NCBI GenBank assembly: GCA_013298955.1
Contig: JAAFJT010000029.1
Location: 1-48,606, forward strand
Direction: 5' to 3'
DNA: 48,606 nucleotides
DNA from: Chitinophagales bacterium
Lineage (GTDB): Bacteria > Bacteroidota > Bacteroidia > Chitinophagales > Saprospiraceae
The notes under the pieces: generated by a model
What the model was told of the DNA's origin: nothing
Databases searched by the model: none
The model's input: the letters and a program-made list of their open reading frames with translations, nothing else
Translations under genes and position numbers: made by a program
Shown: piece by piece, positions 31,058 through 40,143 of the stretch
Numbering within the stretch: the first letter of the stretch is position 1
Layout of the letters: every line of letters starts with the position of its first letter

Positions 31058-34000
31058 CTACATCGCTTTTTCTATCATTGCGATTTCAGATGCGTTTAAA
31101 TCGTATAACTCATAAACCAATCTATCAATCATTCCCTCTAAATCGGCGGTCGAAACGCTGGAATCGGCTTTTTTTTGCGCTAAAATCGCTTCCACAAGGT
31201 TCTCAATTTGTTGATTTACAGCACTTTGTGTATTTGGAATCGCAAATTGCAATATATCTCGAATCATAATTTGCGGAAACGTATCTTCATCTGTAATTTG
31301 AAACTTTTTCCTAAAATACCAACCAATAAATTTTGAATTCAAAATTCCCAATAAACTTCTATAACTAATTTGCGCATTTTTATTTAATTTTAAAACAAAA
31401 AGTAGCGTATTGCAATACGACGTGTACGGTATGTAATGCGCTATCAAGGTTTTACCGATGATTTTACGAATTAATATTTTTTCGCCTTCAAATTTGACGG
31501 GACTTCTCGGTTCTGCAAGCCAAGCACCATAATTTATCCAATTGTTTGATTTCCAAAGCAATTCATATCGTCCAATATGCTTTCCATCAAAAAACGGTAG
31601 CCACTTTGTATTAGTTTGATTTGAAGATGTAAATGGTTTTAAATCAACGATTTCTCTCGTTTGTGCGGGTTTCCCTTTGCCAACTTGATAGGCTTTGATT
31701 CCATAAAACATTTCAACAAAGGATTCCAATTTTGGAAATTGACTTTCAATCTTATCAATCAAAAGCGTTTCTTCCTTATCACTTTGCACATTAAACGCCT
31801 GTTGTTTAAACCATTTTTCCGTTGAAATCGAAAACGTTTTTTCTGGAAAATGAAGATTTTTAGGCACTTCTTTTTTGTTGAAAATCCGTACCAGTGCATC
31901 ATTTTGAATAAAATCTTCTACCGATTTTTGCTTTTGCGTAAAAAGGAGCATCGTATCAACTGTTGCATCATTAAAAACTTGGTTTGGCAAAATATCAATT
32001 TCAATTAATTTAGAATTTGTAAGTAAATGATTCCTAATGTTTTGTGTAAAACCAAGATTCAACAATGTATCGGGAATGATGAAACTTAAATGATTTTCCA
32101 CTTTCAGAATTTGCAAAGCACGTTCAATGAACAACACATAACTTTCCCCTCTAAAACTAAATGTTTTAAAAACTTGTTTCAAAAAATCACTATTTTGCTG
32201 ATTTGCATTCACGCCATACGGCGGATTCGCAATCACCACATCAAAACCCAAAAATCGCCCGTCATCATCCAGCACTTCAGGGAATTCAAACCGCCATTCA
32301 AACGCATTTTGATACAAAACGTTGTTTTTAATGGCATCCACTTTTTGTTGCGCTTGCGCGACGAGCGTTTCTAAATGTTCGATTTCAGCTTCATCCACCG
32401 CGTCGCCAAACAAATTTTGATTTTGCAAATTAAATAATTGCCCTTTTAATTTTGCCAAATCCATATTTTCTTTCATTTTTTTATGAAAAATGGATTGAAA
32501 TTGTTCTTTTATTTGGTCAATAAAAATCGTCAAATCATTTTTAACGATTTTAGAATTCGTTTTTTTGTAATCCGAAACCGCTTTTTGATATTTATCAACA
32601 CTAAATGTTTGTTTTTTAAACACTTCCGACAAATCCGCTTCTAATCCAAAACGACTGATTAACGAATTGCCTTGTTTGATATTGATGTCAATATTCGGCA
32701 AGGTTTCCAACGCTTTATAATTCGATTCGCTCGTATAAAACGCATTTTTCAATAATTCAATCCACAACCGCAAGCGACATATTTTCACTGAATTGGGATT
32801 TATATCCACTCCAAACAAACAATGCTCTATCAAAAACTGCTTTTCACCAAATAACATTTCTTGCAAACGCTGTTTTTCAGGAATCGCGCCGCCCTTTTCG
32901 CTCAACGAATATTCAAAAACCGCTTCTGCATCTTCATCAAAAACAACGAGTTCATCATTCACGACTTCCAATTTAAAATCTTTGACGCGCTTGCCATCCC
33001 GATATTGCAAAATGCCTAAATCGGATTTCACCGCCAACAATTCATTCAACGCCGAAACCAAAAAATGCCCACTGCCCACCGCAGGGTCACAAATTTTAAG
33101 GCTGTTGACCAACGCATTTGCGGCTTTTCTATCCGAAATCTCCTCTTGTAAGTCCTTGAAATTCAATGATTTATAACCCTTTTGTTGAAATTTTTGCAAC
33201 ACCGCCCGACGAATCGTCTCCCGCGACATATACATTGTGATGAACCCTGGCGTGAAAAACGAACCATCTTTATAACCATTGATTTTCTCAAAAATCAACC
33301 CTAAAACCGCCGCATTAATCAACGTCCGTTTATCTTCTTGAATGCCTGCCGCCCCTTCCGAAGCAAAATTATAGGCATCTAAAAACGCTAAAAAATAATT
33401 TAAAGTCGGCATTTCGCCCGTTAAACGGCTGCCTTTTGCCTCTTTCAAAACCGTATTGGACCAAAGCGATAAAGGTTCATTATCATCTAAGTAATTGATT
33501 TCAAATAAGTTACGTTCTAAATCGGTTCGTTCAAATAAGGAAGAATTCAAATATGGAATATGCGCAAATTCCGATTTCGTTTTGCCCGTGCGATTTTCGG
33601 GGCGTTCTGCCAACACTTCAAAAAACAATTTATTGACGCGATTGAAATCATACAACAATGCTTTATTTAAAAAACAAAATGTTTTATTCCCCCGTTGATA
33701 CCGCACTAATTGACCTTCCAATAATTTCAAAAACAAAATCCGATTGACCCAAGTGAGGCACAATTCCAAAGCCATATTTTCGGCTTGTTCGGCAGGCGAT
33801 TGACCCCAATTTTGAACCTTTGGAAGGTGCAAAAAACCTTTATTTTGAATTTTGGTCAACGTATTTTCCAAAAGCGAGAATTCATCCCGCACCTTTTTAC
33901 GTTGAATCAACTTTTTGCCTTCCGTTTTGACCTCCTCTAAACCCATGATATGCAACAATTCCGTATAAAAGTTTTTATCAAGCGTATTGCTATCATTGGC

Positions 34001-34714
34001 AAAGGGCAATTTCAATAAATGAATCGGTGATAAAATTTTATAATACGGAATCAATTGAATATCAGCTTCTTCATCATCTTTTCGCGCCAAATATTCTAAA
34101 GTTTGCAACGTAAAATGTGTTGCCGTAAACGCCACATCCAACTCATCCAAAAACGGTTTTGCAATATCGTCATAAAACACCTCCGTAGATTTGCCACTGC
34201 CTTCAAATTGTTTAAACCGTTTTAGAAACGTTGCATTTTGATAGAAATGTTTATCGAAAAGATTTTCATCAAAAAGATACCATTGATAAAAATCCGTAAT
34301 GATAAGGTGTTGAATATCAGTGTTTTGCGCATCCACACGCTCGCGCATATAATACAAAATCAATTGTTGAAAGGCTTTTGCATTCGGTTTCGCGGGGCGA
34401 CAAACCTCGGGACTATTCGGCGTTTTGATTTCAAACAAAACACTTACAGGGTCTTTATGCGACTTGCCTTTGTGAATCACCAAATCCGTTTTGCCTTTCG
34501 TATTGATGAAAAAATCAGGTTCATAGAAAGACTTTTTTAAAAAATCAGCTAAAAGATTTTTGCGATTTTCTTCCGATTCGTCCGAAGCATCTTCCAAATG
34601 ATTATATAATATTTTAATATTATTTTTAAAACCTTCTAAATCATCGCGTAATAAATTATCTTTAAAATAAGCTTTATTGAGCGCGATGATAGGTTTGATA
34701 GTTTCGATTTTCAT
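31058..34714 (-). CDS. type IIG-like restriction enzyme/DNA methyltransferase (Eco57I family)
   Basis: The protein is 1218 aa. The N-terminus carries a PD-(D/E)xK-type nuclease pattern: KGKTDLVIH with Asp77, then SVLFEIKTPN with Glu95 and Lys97. The middle has the N6-adenine methyltransferase motifs LKICDPAVGSGHFL (SAM binding, near residue 535) and VVIANPPYGV (catalytic NPPY, near 830). The C-terminal third is the target-recognition part (WINYGAWLAEPRSPVKFEG..). One chain therefore should both cut and methylate DNA, as in type IIG systems; the site is unknown. Two decayed copies of its last ~45 codons lie downstream in the same direction. No separate S or R gene is present. BREX-type PglX was considered, but the nuclease motif and the lack of pgl neighbours speak against it. 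Confidence 0.9.
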   Translation of the reverse strand: MKIETIKPIIALNKAYFKDNLLRDDLEGFKNNIKILYNHLEDASDESEENRKNLLADFLKKSFYEPDFFINTKGKTDLVIHKGKSHKDPVSVLFEIKTPNSPEVCRPAKPNAKAFQQLILYYMRERVDAQNTDIQHLIITDFYQWYLFDENLFDKHFYQNATFLKRFKQFEGSGKSTEVFYDDIAKPFLDELDVAFTATHFTLQTLEYLARKDDEEADIQLIPYYKILSPIHLLKLPFANDSNTLDKNFYTELLHIMGLEEVKTEGKKLIQRKKVRDEFSLLENTLTKIQNKGFLHLPKVQNWGQSPAEQAENMALELCLTWVNRILFLKLLEGQLVRYQRGNKTFCFLNKALLYDFNRVNKLFFEVLAERPENRTGKTKSEFAHIPYLNSSLFERTDLERNLFEINYLDDNEPLSLWSNTVLKEAKGSRLTGEMPTLNYFLAFLDAYNFASEGAAGIQEDKRTLINAAVLGLIFEKINGYKDGSFFTPGFITMYMSRETIRRAVLQKFQQKGYKSLNFKDLQEEISDRKAANALVNSLKICDPAVGSGHFLVSALNELLAVKSDLGILQYRDGKRVKDFKLEVVNDELVVFDEDAEAVFEYSLSEKGGAIPEKQRLQEMLFGEKQFLIEHCLFGVDINPNSVKICRLRLWIELLKNAFYTSESNYKALETLPNIDINIKQGNSLISRFGLEADLSEVFKKQTFSVDKYQKAVSDYKKTNSKIVKNDLTIFIDQIKEQFQSIFHKKMKENMDLAKLKGQLFNLQNQNLFGDAVDEAEIEHLETLVAQAQQKVDAIKNNVLYQNAFEWRFEFPEVLDDDGRFLGFDVVIANPPYGVNANQQNSDFLKQVFKTFSFRGESYVLFIERALQILKVENHLSFIIPDTLLNLGFTQNIRNHLLTNSKLIEIDILPNQVFNDATVDTMLLFTQKQKSVEDFIQNDALVRIFNKKEVPKNLHFPEKTFSISTEKWFKQQAFNVQSDKEETLLIDKIESQFPKLESFVEMFYGIKAYQVGKGKPAQTREIVDLKPFTSSNQTNTKWLPFFDGKHIGRYELLWKSNNWINYGAWLAEPRSPVKFEGEKILIRKIIGKTLIAHYIPYTSYCNTLLFVLKLNKNAQISYRSLLGILNSKFIGWYFRKKFQITDEDTFPQIMIRDILQFAIPNTQSAVNQQIENLVEAILAQKKADSSVSTADLEGMIDRLVYELYDLNASEIAMIEKAM

Positions 34715-34730
34715 ACCGTTTTTTTAGGTG

Positions 34731-34738
34731 CAAAAATA
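34731..34738 (-). promoter_or_regulatory. possible -7 promoter box of the restriction-methyltransferase gene
   Basis: TATTTTTG on the minus strand matches TAnnTTTG and would give a leader of only about 11 nt before the ATG at 34714. No -33 box is clear. Confidence 0.35.
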
Positions 34739-34816
34739 GTAAAATGTTTCCGTTCTATTCGGAACCATTTCAGGGCTGAAAACGAAAAGCAGTCGAAAAA
34801 TTTCATATCAAAATGT

Positions 34817-36619
34817 TTACAAAAGTGTTAATTTCCAAGCCATCATTTTTTGAGTTGCCGCTTTTCCAATAACCATTTCTAAATCAGCTTCAGACGCTTG
34901 TTTGACGCGCTCGGCTGAACCAAAATGCGTCAACAATTTTTGGGTTAATTTATCGCCAATTCCTTGAATATCAGTGAGTTCGGAAGTAATAAAATTTTTA
35001 GAACGTTGGTCTCGATGGAAGGTAATCGCAAATCGATGTGCCTCATTACGACATTGTTGAATCAATTTCAAGGATTCCGATTTTTTATCAATATACAACG
35101 GAATCGAATCCAATGGAAAAAAAATCTCCTCCAATTGTTTCGCAATCCCAATCACCGTCACTTTTTCGTGCAAATCCAATGCCGTCAAACTTTTCATCGC
35201 CGCACTCAATTGACCTTTTCCGCCATCAATGATAATCAATTGCGGCAAAGGCGCGGCTTCCGCCAAACGGCGTTTGTAACGGCGCATCACCACCTCCTCC
35301 ATACTCGCAAAATCATTGGGACCTTCCACCGTTTTGATATTGAAATGCCGATATTCGCGTTTAGCAGGTTTTCCATTGATGAAAACGACGCAACTTGACA
35401 CAGGATTCGTCCCTTGCAAATTTGAATTATCAAAACATTCTATATGTAATGGAATGTGTTTCATCCTCAAATCCTTTTGCAAGGTCAATAAAATCCGTTC
35501 AGCAGGTGCAGGTTGCCCTGTTTTCAGAGCCGCTTGTTTTTGATGTTGTAGGAGTTGAAATTTGGCATTTTTGGCTGCCAATTCGACCAATTTTCGTTTA
35601 TCACCGATTTTAGGGACGGTAATCAACACCGATTTATCAGCAAAATGGGCTTCTGTGGATAAAATGAACTCTTTCGATTGACTGTCAAACTTTTGTCGCA
35701 AGTACGGAATCGCCCGTTCCAATAAAGAATCATCCGTTTCCTCTTCAATTTGTTTTGCCAATTCAAGGTTGAAACTATGAATCACCGCCCCATTCACGAC
35801 CTTCAAAAAATGAACAAAAGCCGTTTTTTCATCGCCCGCAATGGCAAAAACATCCGCATCCACAATCGTCGTGCTTACAATCGTGGATTTACTTTGATAA
35901 TCTTCAAATAATTTTAACCGTTCTTTGACTTGTTGCGCTTTTTCAAATTCGAGTTTCTCGGCATGCGCCATCATTTCCTTTTTCAAACTGCGGCTCACCG
36001 CCCCAAATTGACCTTTCAAAACGTTTGTAATCTGCGTAATTTTCTCCATATAATCCGCCTCTGATTCCAACCCGACACACGCGCCCAGACAGTTTTTAAT
36101 ATGGTATTCCAAACAAACTTTAAATTTTTTTTGCGTAATATTGGTTTCCGTCAAGGCATGAATGCAGGTGCGTAGTGGGAATAATTGTTTAAACAAATCC
36201 ATCAATAATTCCACTTTTTGAGTGGAAACATAAGGACCAAAGAGGGTAGAACGCTCTTTTTCAGGTTGTCGCGTGATGAAAACACGGGGAAAACGTTCTT
36301 TTTGGATAGCAATGTAAGGATAGGATTTGCCATCTTTCAATAAAACATTGTATTTCGGTTGATATTTTTTGATGAGGTTGCTCTCCAAAAAGAGCGCGTC
36401 TTGTTCCGATTCGACAATGGTATATTCGATTTTGACCGCCGCTTTGACCATTGCTTTGGTTTTCGCAAGGCGATTTTGGCGTTCTCCAAAGTAAGAACCG
36501 ACCCGATTTTTTAAATTTTTAGCTTTGCCAACGTATAAAACCGTGTCATTCGCCCCGATGAAACGATAAACACCCGGCAAAGGTGGCATCCCAAGTTGTT
36601 GATAATCTTCTGTTTGCAT
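34817..36619 (-). CDS. uvrC: UvrABC excinuclease subunit C
   Basis: The protein is 600 aa, normal for UvrC. It makes the incisions on both sides of a DNA lesion in nucleotide excision repair. The GIY-YIG domain is at the N-terminus (PPLPGVYRFIGANDTVLYVGKAKNLKNRVGSYF region, 12-45). Then come a Cys-rich segment (CLEYHIKNCLGACVG), a UVR coiled coil (LKKEMMAHAEKLEFEKAQQV), the RNase-H-like second nuclease (IECFDNSNLQGTNPVSSCVVF, and IIDGGKGQLSAA with its Asp), and C-terminal helix-hairpin-helix motifs (LTDIQGIGDKLTQKLLTHFGS). All parts are intact. Confidence 0.97.
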   Translation of the reverse strand: MQTEDYQQLGMPPLPGVYRFIGANDTVLYVGKAKNLKNRVGSYFGERQNRLAKTKAMVKAAVKIEYTIVESEQDALFLESNLIKKYQPKYNVLLKDGKSYPYIAIQKERFPRVFITRQPEKERSTLFGPYVSTQKVELLMDLFKQLFPLRTCIHALTETNITQKKFKVCLEYHIKNCLGACVGLESEADYMEKITQITNVLKGQFGAVSRSLKKEMMAHAEKLEFEKAQQVKERLKLFEDYQSKSTIVSTTIVDADVFAIAGDEKTAFVHFLKVVNGAVIHSFNLELAKQIEEETDDSLLERAIPYLRQKFDSQSKEFILSTEAHFADKSVLITVPKIGDKRKLVELAAKNAKFQLLQHQKQAALKTGQPAPAERILLTLQKDLRMKHIPLHIECFDNSNLQGTNPVSSCVVFINGKPAKREYRHFNIKTVEGPNDFASMEEVVMRRYKRRLAEAAPLPQLIIIDGGKGQLSAAMKSLTALDLHEKVTVIGIAKQLEEIFFPLDSIPLYIDKKSESLKLIQQCRNEAHRFAITFHRDQRSKNFITSELTDIQGIGDKLTQKLLTHFGSAERVKQASEADLEMVIGKAATQKMMAWKLTLL

Positions 36620-36630
36620 ATATTTGAAAT

Positions 36631-36763
36631 TAAGTAGTTGAATTTAAAAAATCGACAAAAAAAATACGCGCTAAAAGGTTGATTTTCAAGGGTGTATAAC
36701 GTTTGGAGGGTTTGAAACCCTCCAAACGTTGTTGTTGATTATTTAACATTAGCTACTTACTAC
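36631..36763. repeat. family A element with outer inverted repeats (MITE-like)
   Basis: The core hairpin AACGTTTGGAGGGTTT / AAACCCTCCAAACGTT (36698-36730) is flanked by TAAGTAGTTGAATTTAAA on the left and ATTTAACATTAGCTACTTA on the right, which are imperfect inverse copies. ATCGACAA on the left pairs with TTGTTGAT on the right. It lies between uvrC and the SPOR gene. No transposase is present and I see no clear target duplication. Confidence 0.7.
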
Positions 36764-36766
36764 GGT

Positions 36767-36795
36767 ATGAAGTCCTAAATGATTTAGGGCTTCAT
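36767..36795 (-). terminator. hairpin at the end of the SPOR-domain gene
   Basis: ATGAAGTCCTAAA (36767-36779) pairs with TTTAGGGCTTCAT (36783-36795) with one G-U pair. It touches the stop codon and lies in the path of leftward transcription. The T-run is poor, so efficiency is uncertain. Confidence 0.5.
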
Positions 36796-38126
36796 CAAAA
36801 ATCATCTAAATCAGCTTCCGTCAAAGTCTTCAAAACGGAAAGCGACAAATGATAAGCATCCATCATTTTAACATTTTTGGATTGATAATAATGCTCCAAT
36901 TGCACCTGCGTTTTTAAAAAAGAAATTTCAAACGCTTGAGCCATTTGAGCATTTCGTTTCGACCCTTTCGCAAAGGTAGCCATTTTTTTATGAATCATTT
37001 CAAGCCAAGTCGTTAAATTTTGCGGTTCGGTCAATAATTTATCGGGCAAATTCCGCAATAAATCAGGAGAAATCTCGGGTACATCCGCGTTCATATTCAA
37101 ATCTCGCGTAATACAAAGTAACAAACGTGCGGATTCCCAACCATCAAAACCTGTAATCGCTTGCGCCCCTTCTTGATACTTTTTAAGGCGACGCTGACGG
37201 GTCAAGGCTTCTGCGTAGGCATTTTCTAAGGTATCCGTTGCGACACCATGCAATGTACCACTGAATATACCGACTTGTTTTAACACTTGTTGTAATTCCA
37301 ACACTGTTTTAGTCCGCACCGTTTTTTCATGGTAAGGCGCGGGTGTGACCTGCGAAGTTGCCTTTGCAGGGGGTTTAGAGCCACCTTTCGGTTGATTTTT
37401 CGGCTCATTTTTCTTTTCCACCTTTGCCAAAAGCACCTGTTTAGCAGGTTCTTTGTCGAAAGCCGTCACGCGATTCAGTAAAGCATCCGAAACTTTGCGC
37501 ACAAACGCACCTTTAAAACCTTTTGTTTGAATTTGCGCCGCCAAAACGCGCGCTTCATTGACATCATCAAACAAACCGACCACAATTCGGACTTGTCCAT
37601 TGTCACATGCCCAAGCATACAAATTGCCCAAATGCTCTAATTTTTTCCATTCAATCGGTTCACCCGCCGTTTGCGTGATGAGTTGCACGATATGATGCTC
37701 AGGGGCGGCATTCAAATCGCGTTCCAACACAAACGCATCCGTGTAACCTTTACTTTGGACTTTTTCCAACACCTCAGCCGCCGCTTCAGGATTGGAAAAA
37801 CCGCCGATAAAGACAATGTTTTCCCTTTCATACACATATGAATAAGAACGAATGTGTTCAAAATCCGCTTGTCGAGCATCGCTAAATGCACCGAGTTGAA
37901 TGGTGTACGTCAGCACAGGCGATTTAGACGCTAAGTTTGTTACGGATGTTTCTGCGGCTATTTCTATGTCAGCTTTGGGCGCAGGGGGCGGCGCGAATAT
38001 AGTGACAGGAGTGGGTAGAACCTCTATTTTGCCAGATTTGGGGGTGGTCTGAGCCAAAATAGGTGCGCAAAAAGACCCACACAACAGCGTAACTGTTGCG
38101 AAACGCATCCTTGTTGAGTTTTTCAT
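36795..38126 (-). CDS. secreted protein with two SPOR-like domains
   Basis: The protein is 443 aa with a signal peptide (MKNSTRMRFATVTLLCGSFC to ILAQ). A SPOR domain is near 72-135: LTYTIQLGAF, then ENIVFIGGFSNPEAAAEVLEKV and GYTDAFV. A second SPOR-like unit follows near 175-213 (QVRIVVGLFDDVNEARVLAAQIQTKGFKGAFV). SPOR domains bind denuded peptidoglycan at division sites. The rest is Lys-rich (EKKNEPKNQPKGGSKPP), then helical with a LQQVLKQVGIFSGTLHGV segment resembling a peptidoglycan-binding repeat. It is probably a periplasmic cell-wall protein. A minus-strand TATATTTG box is 46 bp upstream. Confidence 0.85.
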   Translation of the reverse strand: MKNSTRMRFATVTLLCGSFCAPILAQTTPKSGKIEVLPTPVTIFAPPPAPKADIEIAAETSVTNLASKSPVLTYTIQLGAFSDARQADFEHIRSYSYVYERENIVFIGGFSNPEAAAEVLEKVQSKGYTDAFVLERDLNAAPEHHIVQLITQTAGEPIEWKKLEHLGNLYAWACDNGQVRIVVGLFDDVNEARVLAAQIQTKGFKGAFVRKVSDALLNRVTAFDKEPAKQVLLAKVEKKNEPKNQPKGGSKPPAKATSQVTPAPYHEKTVRTKTVLELQQVLKQVGIFSGTLHGVATDTLENAYAEALTRQRRLKKYQEGAQAITGFDGWESARLLLCITRDLNMNADVPEISPDLLRNLPDKLLTEPQNLTTWLEMIHKKMATFAKGSKRNAQMAQAFEISFLKTQVQLEHYYQSKNVKMMDAYHLSLSVLKTLTEADLDDF

Positions 38127-38172
38127 AGATTTACCAAAAAATCGTGAATTAAGATTGGTTTAAAAATTTGCT

Positions 38173-38180
38173 CAAATATA
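38173..38180 (-). promoter_or_regulatory. possible -7 promoter box of the SPOR-domain gene
   Basis: TATATTTG on the minus strand matches TAnnTTTG and implies a leader of about 41 nt. No clear -33 element is present. Confidence 0.3.
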
Positions 38181-38250
38181 AGCCTTTTTTTAAATTTAAA
38201 AACTTTTTTATGAAAAAAAGTGTTTTTCGGGCGTGCATACAAGAACTTAT

Positions 38251-38298
38251 TTGAATCAAGAGTAGCGGAATTATGATAATTCCACCATTCTTGATTCA
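38251..38298. repeat. imperfect palindrome between divergent genes
   Basis: TTGAATCAAGAGTAGCGGAA and its inverse around TTCTTGATTCAA give ~24-nt arms with three mismatches and almost no loop. It lies between the SPOR gene and the subtilisin gene, which read away from each other, so it may be a shared operator rather than a terminator. Confidence 0.55.
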
Positions 38299-38376
38299 AA
38301 CCATGTCACAGGATACGCGCTACGAGCTTATAACCCTCTGTATAGAATGAGTCATTTTTTTTTTAATTTACCCAAT

Positions 38377-40002
38377 ATGAAAAATTTTCAACTGCGTAAA
38401 CCAATGTTTATCAAACAATTATTAAACATTGTGATTACATTAACCCTTTTTTCACTGCCCCAATTTGCAAAAGCTCAAACGAATGGGAACAGGGATTCAC
38501 TCACCTTTTCCAAATTACCACAATTTATCATCCGTTTTAAAGATACGACCAATCGAGATACGATTATCCGTATTTTGCGGAGTTACAATGCCATCATCAA
38601 AGATTCATTAGGCACGAATGGCAAAGTGATTCTTGCGGAATTGAGTGGTCCACCGCCTGCTCCTTTCAATAATGTGATTGGCATTGCCGAAGATGCGAAA
38701 ACAAAAGCCGTTGTCACGGGTTGTGAACCCAATTACGCAGGTAAATTACCGAATAGTTTGACGGATACGACGCGTTTTCACCATTCTCCCCTGCCTGCTT
38801 CTTGCCGCGATACGTCGAATATTCGCGGACGTTGCCAATCAGAGGTTGGGCGCGACTCGACCGTGATTGCTATTATTGATTCGGGTTTGGATGGTGTGAT
38901 GCAAGGCAATAATTTAATCCCAAGTGAATCCATTTTTCAAAATCGGTTGTGGAATGATGGAACAGGCGCGTGTGGTTATAACTTTTTGGATAATAATAAA
39001 ATGCCTTTGGATTCTAATGGACATGGAACGCATGTGGCGGGCATCATCGCGCAAACCCTTGATTTTTATGGGGCAAAAGCTCGATTTATGATTCTCAAAA
39101 CGCAGGATAGGAATGGTCAAGGGACGACTTGGGATGTTTGTCGCGCTTTGTACTATGCCATGTCTCATGGTGCGCAAATTGTGAATATGAGTTTGAGTTA
39201 TACGTCGGTAGATACGTCCAGTGCGCCGAGTATTTTTGAGTCAACGATTAGTGCAGCAGGCAGGGATGCGGGTATTTTGGTAATTTCGGCGGCGGGCAAT
39301 AATGGTCGAAATGTGGATACCCTGAATTTGAGTAATTTGGGAAAACCGCTTAAATATTTCCCTGCGGCGATGAAATCCACTAATTTAATCAAAGTTGGTT
39401 CAACAACTTGTTTGTCTAATCTTTCAACTTATAGCAATTATGGCAAAACCAGTGTCGATTTGGCGATTCAAGGCGATTCCATTTTCAGCAGTGTTTTAAA
39501 TGCGCGTTGGAATTTTAAAAATGGTACTTCGATGGCAGCTCCATTTGTGACTGCAACCGCAGCCGTTTTAGCGAGTCGGCGCAATTTGTATCCTTTTAAT
39601 CAAGCTACCATCAAAGAATCTATGTTGAAAACGGTGGATAATCAATCGTATTTAACGACAAAGGTGGTTCGAGGTGGTTCTTTGAATACTTGTAATGCTT
39701 TGGCGTATTACATAACGCATGTAGGCGCACAAGATGTTGTGAATCAACAAGTTGCGATGAAGGTGTATCCAAATCCGTTTGAAACGAGCGTTAATATGGA
39801 GTTTGATTTAAATAAAAATCAATCTATTGAAATTTTAATTTATAACGCATTGGGACAGAATATTTTGCGCCAAAAAATGGAAGGTCAAGCTGGGGCAAAT
39901 ACTTGGTCTTGGCAACCTGCGGGCAATCTGATGTCAGGAATGTATCATGTGGAATTGCGCACTTCGGTCGGGCGTAGCATTCAAAAAATAGTGCGTTTTT
40001 GA
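38377..40002 (+). CDS. secreted subtilisin-like protease (S8) with T9SS sorting domain
   Basis: The protein is 541 aa from ATG at 38377. An earlier ATG (38347) and a later one (38404, giving MFIKQLLNIVITLTLFSLPQ) are both possible; each keeps the signal peptide ending FAKAQ. A short propeptide-like part (KLPQFIIRFKDTTNRDTIIR) precedes the catalytic domain. The triad is Asp in IAIIDSGLDG, His in DSNGHGTHVAGI and Ser in NGTSMAAPFVT, with the oxyanion Asn in ISAAGNNG. The last ~75 residues are a type IX secretion C-terminal domain (VYPNPFETSVNMEF..NALGQ..SGMYHVEL..IQKIVRF). The enzyme should be exported and cell-surface bound or released. Confidence 0.92.
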   Translation: MKNFQLRKPMFIKQLLNIVITLTLFSLPQFAKAQTNGNRDSLTFSKLPQFIIRFKDTTNRDTIIRILRSYNAIIKDSLGTNGKVILAELSGPPPAPFNNVIGIAEDAKTKAVVTGCEPNYAGKLPNSLTDTTRFHHSPLPASCRDTSNIRGRCQSEVGRDSTVIAIIDSGLDGVMQGNNLIPSESIFQNRLWNDGTGACGYNFLDNNKMPLDSNGHGTHVAGIIAQTLDFYGAKARFMILKTQDRNGQGTTWDVCRALYYAMSHGAQIVNMSLSYTSVDTSSAPSIFESTISAAGRDAGILVISAAGNNGRNVDTLNLSNLGKPLKYFPAAMKSTNLIKVGSTTCLSNLSTYSNYGKTSVDLAIQGDSIFSSVLNARWNFKNGTSMAAPFVTATAAVLASRRNLYPFNQATIKESMLKTVDNQSYLTTKVVRGGSLNTCNALAYYITHVGAQDVVNQQVAMKVYPNPFETSVNMEFDLNKNQSIEILIYNALGQNILRQKMEGQAGANTWSWQPAGNLMSGMYHVELRTSVGRSIQKIVRF

Positions 40003-40007
40003 ATTAG

Positions 40008-40133
40008 GATTGTTTGAATTAGGATTTTTAGGATTGTTTGAATTAGGATGCTTAGGATTTTAAGGATTGATTTTAAGGATTCAAATCCTTAAAATCAATC
40101 CTTAAAATCTTTAAAATCCTAAGCATCCTAATT
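40008..40133. repeat. AT-rich palindrome with direct sub-repeats
   Basis: TTTGAATTAGGAT occurs three times in direct order from 40008. The last copy starts a long palindrome. The left arm GAATTAGGATGCTTAGGATT (40040 on) is mirrored to CCTAAGCATCCTAATTC (ending 40133), with a 9-nt insertion in the right arm. It lies between two convergent genes and could end both transcripts. Confidence 0.8.
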
Positions 40134-40143
40134 CCCCCCCCCC
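40134..40143. repeat. run of ten C residues next to a stop codon
   Basis: This is a C10 tract on the + strand, or G10 just after the stop of the CotH-type gene on the minus strand. Such runs are prone to slippage. A change in length would not alter the protein because the stop codon precedes it. Confidence 0.9.

Noticed and set aside
31058-34714. BREX PglX methyltransferase
   Set aside because: An N-terminal nuclease motif (D77, E95-x-K97) is present and no brx or pgl genes adjoin it, so a type IIG enzyme fits better.
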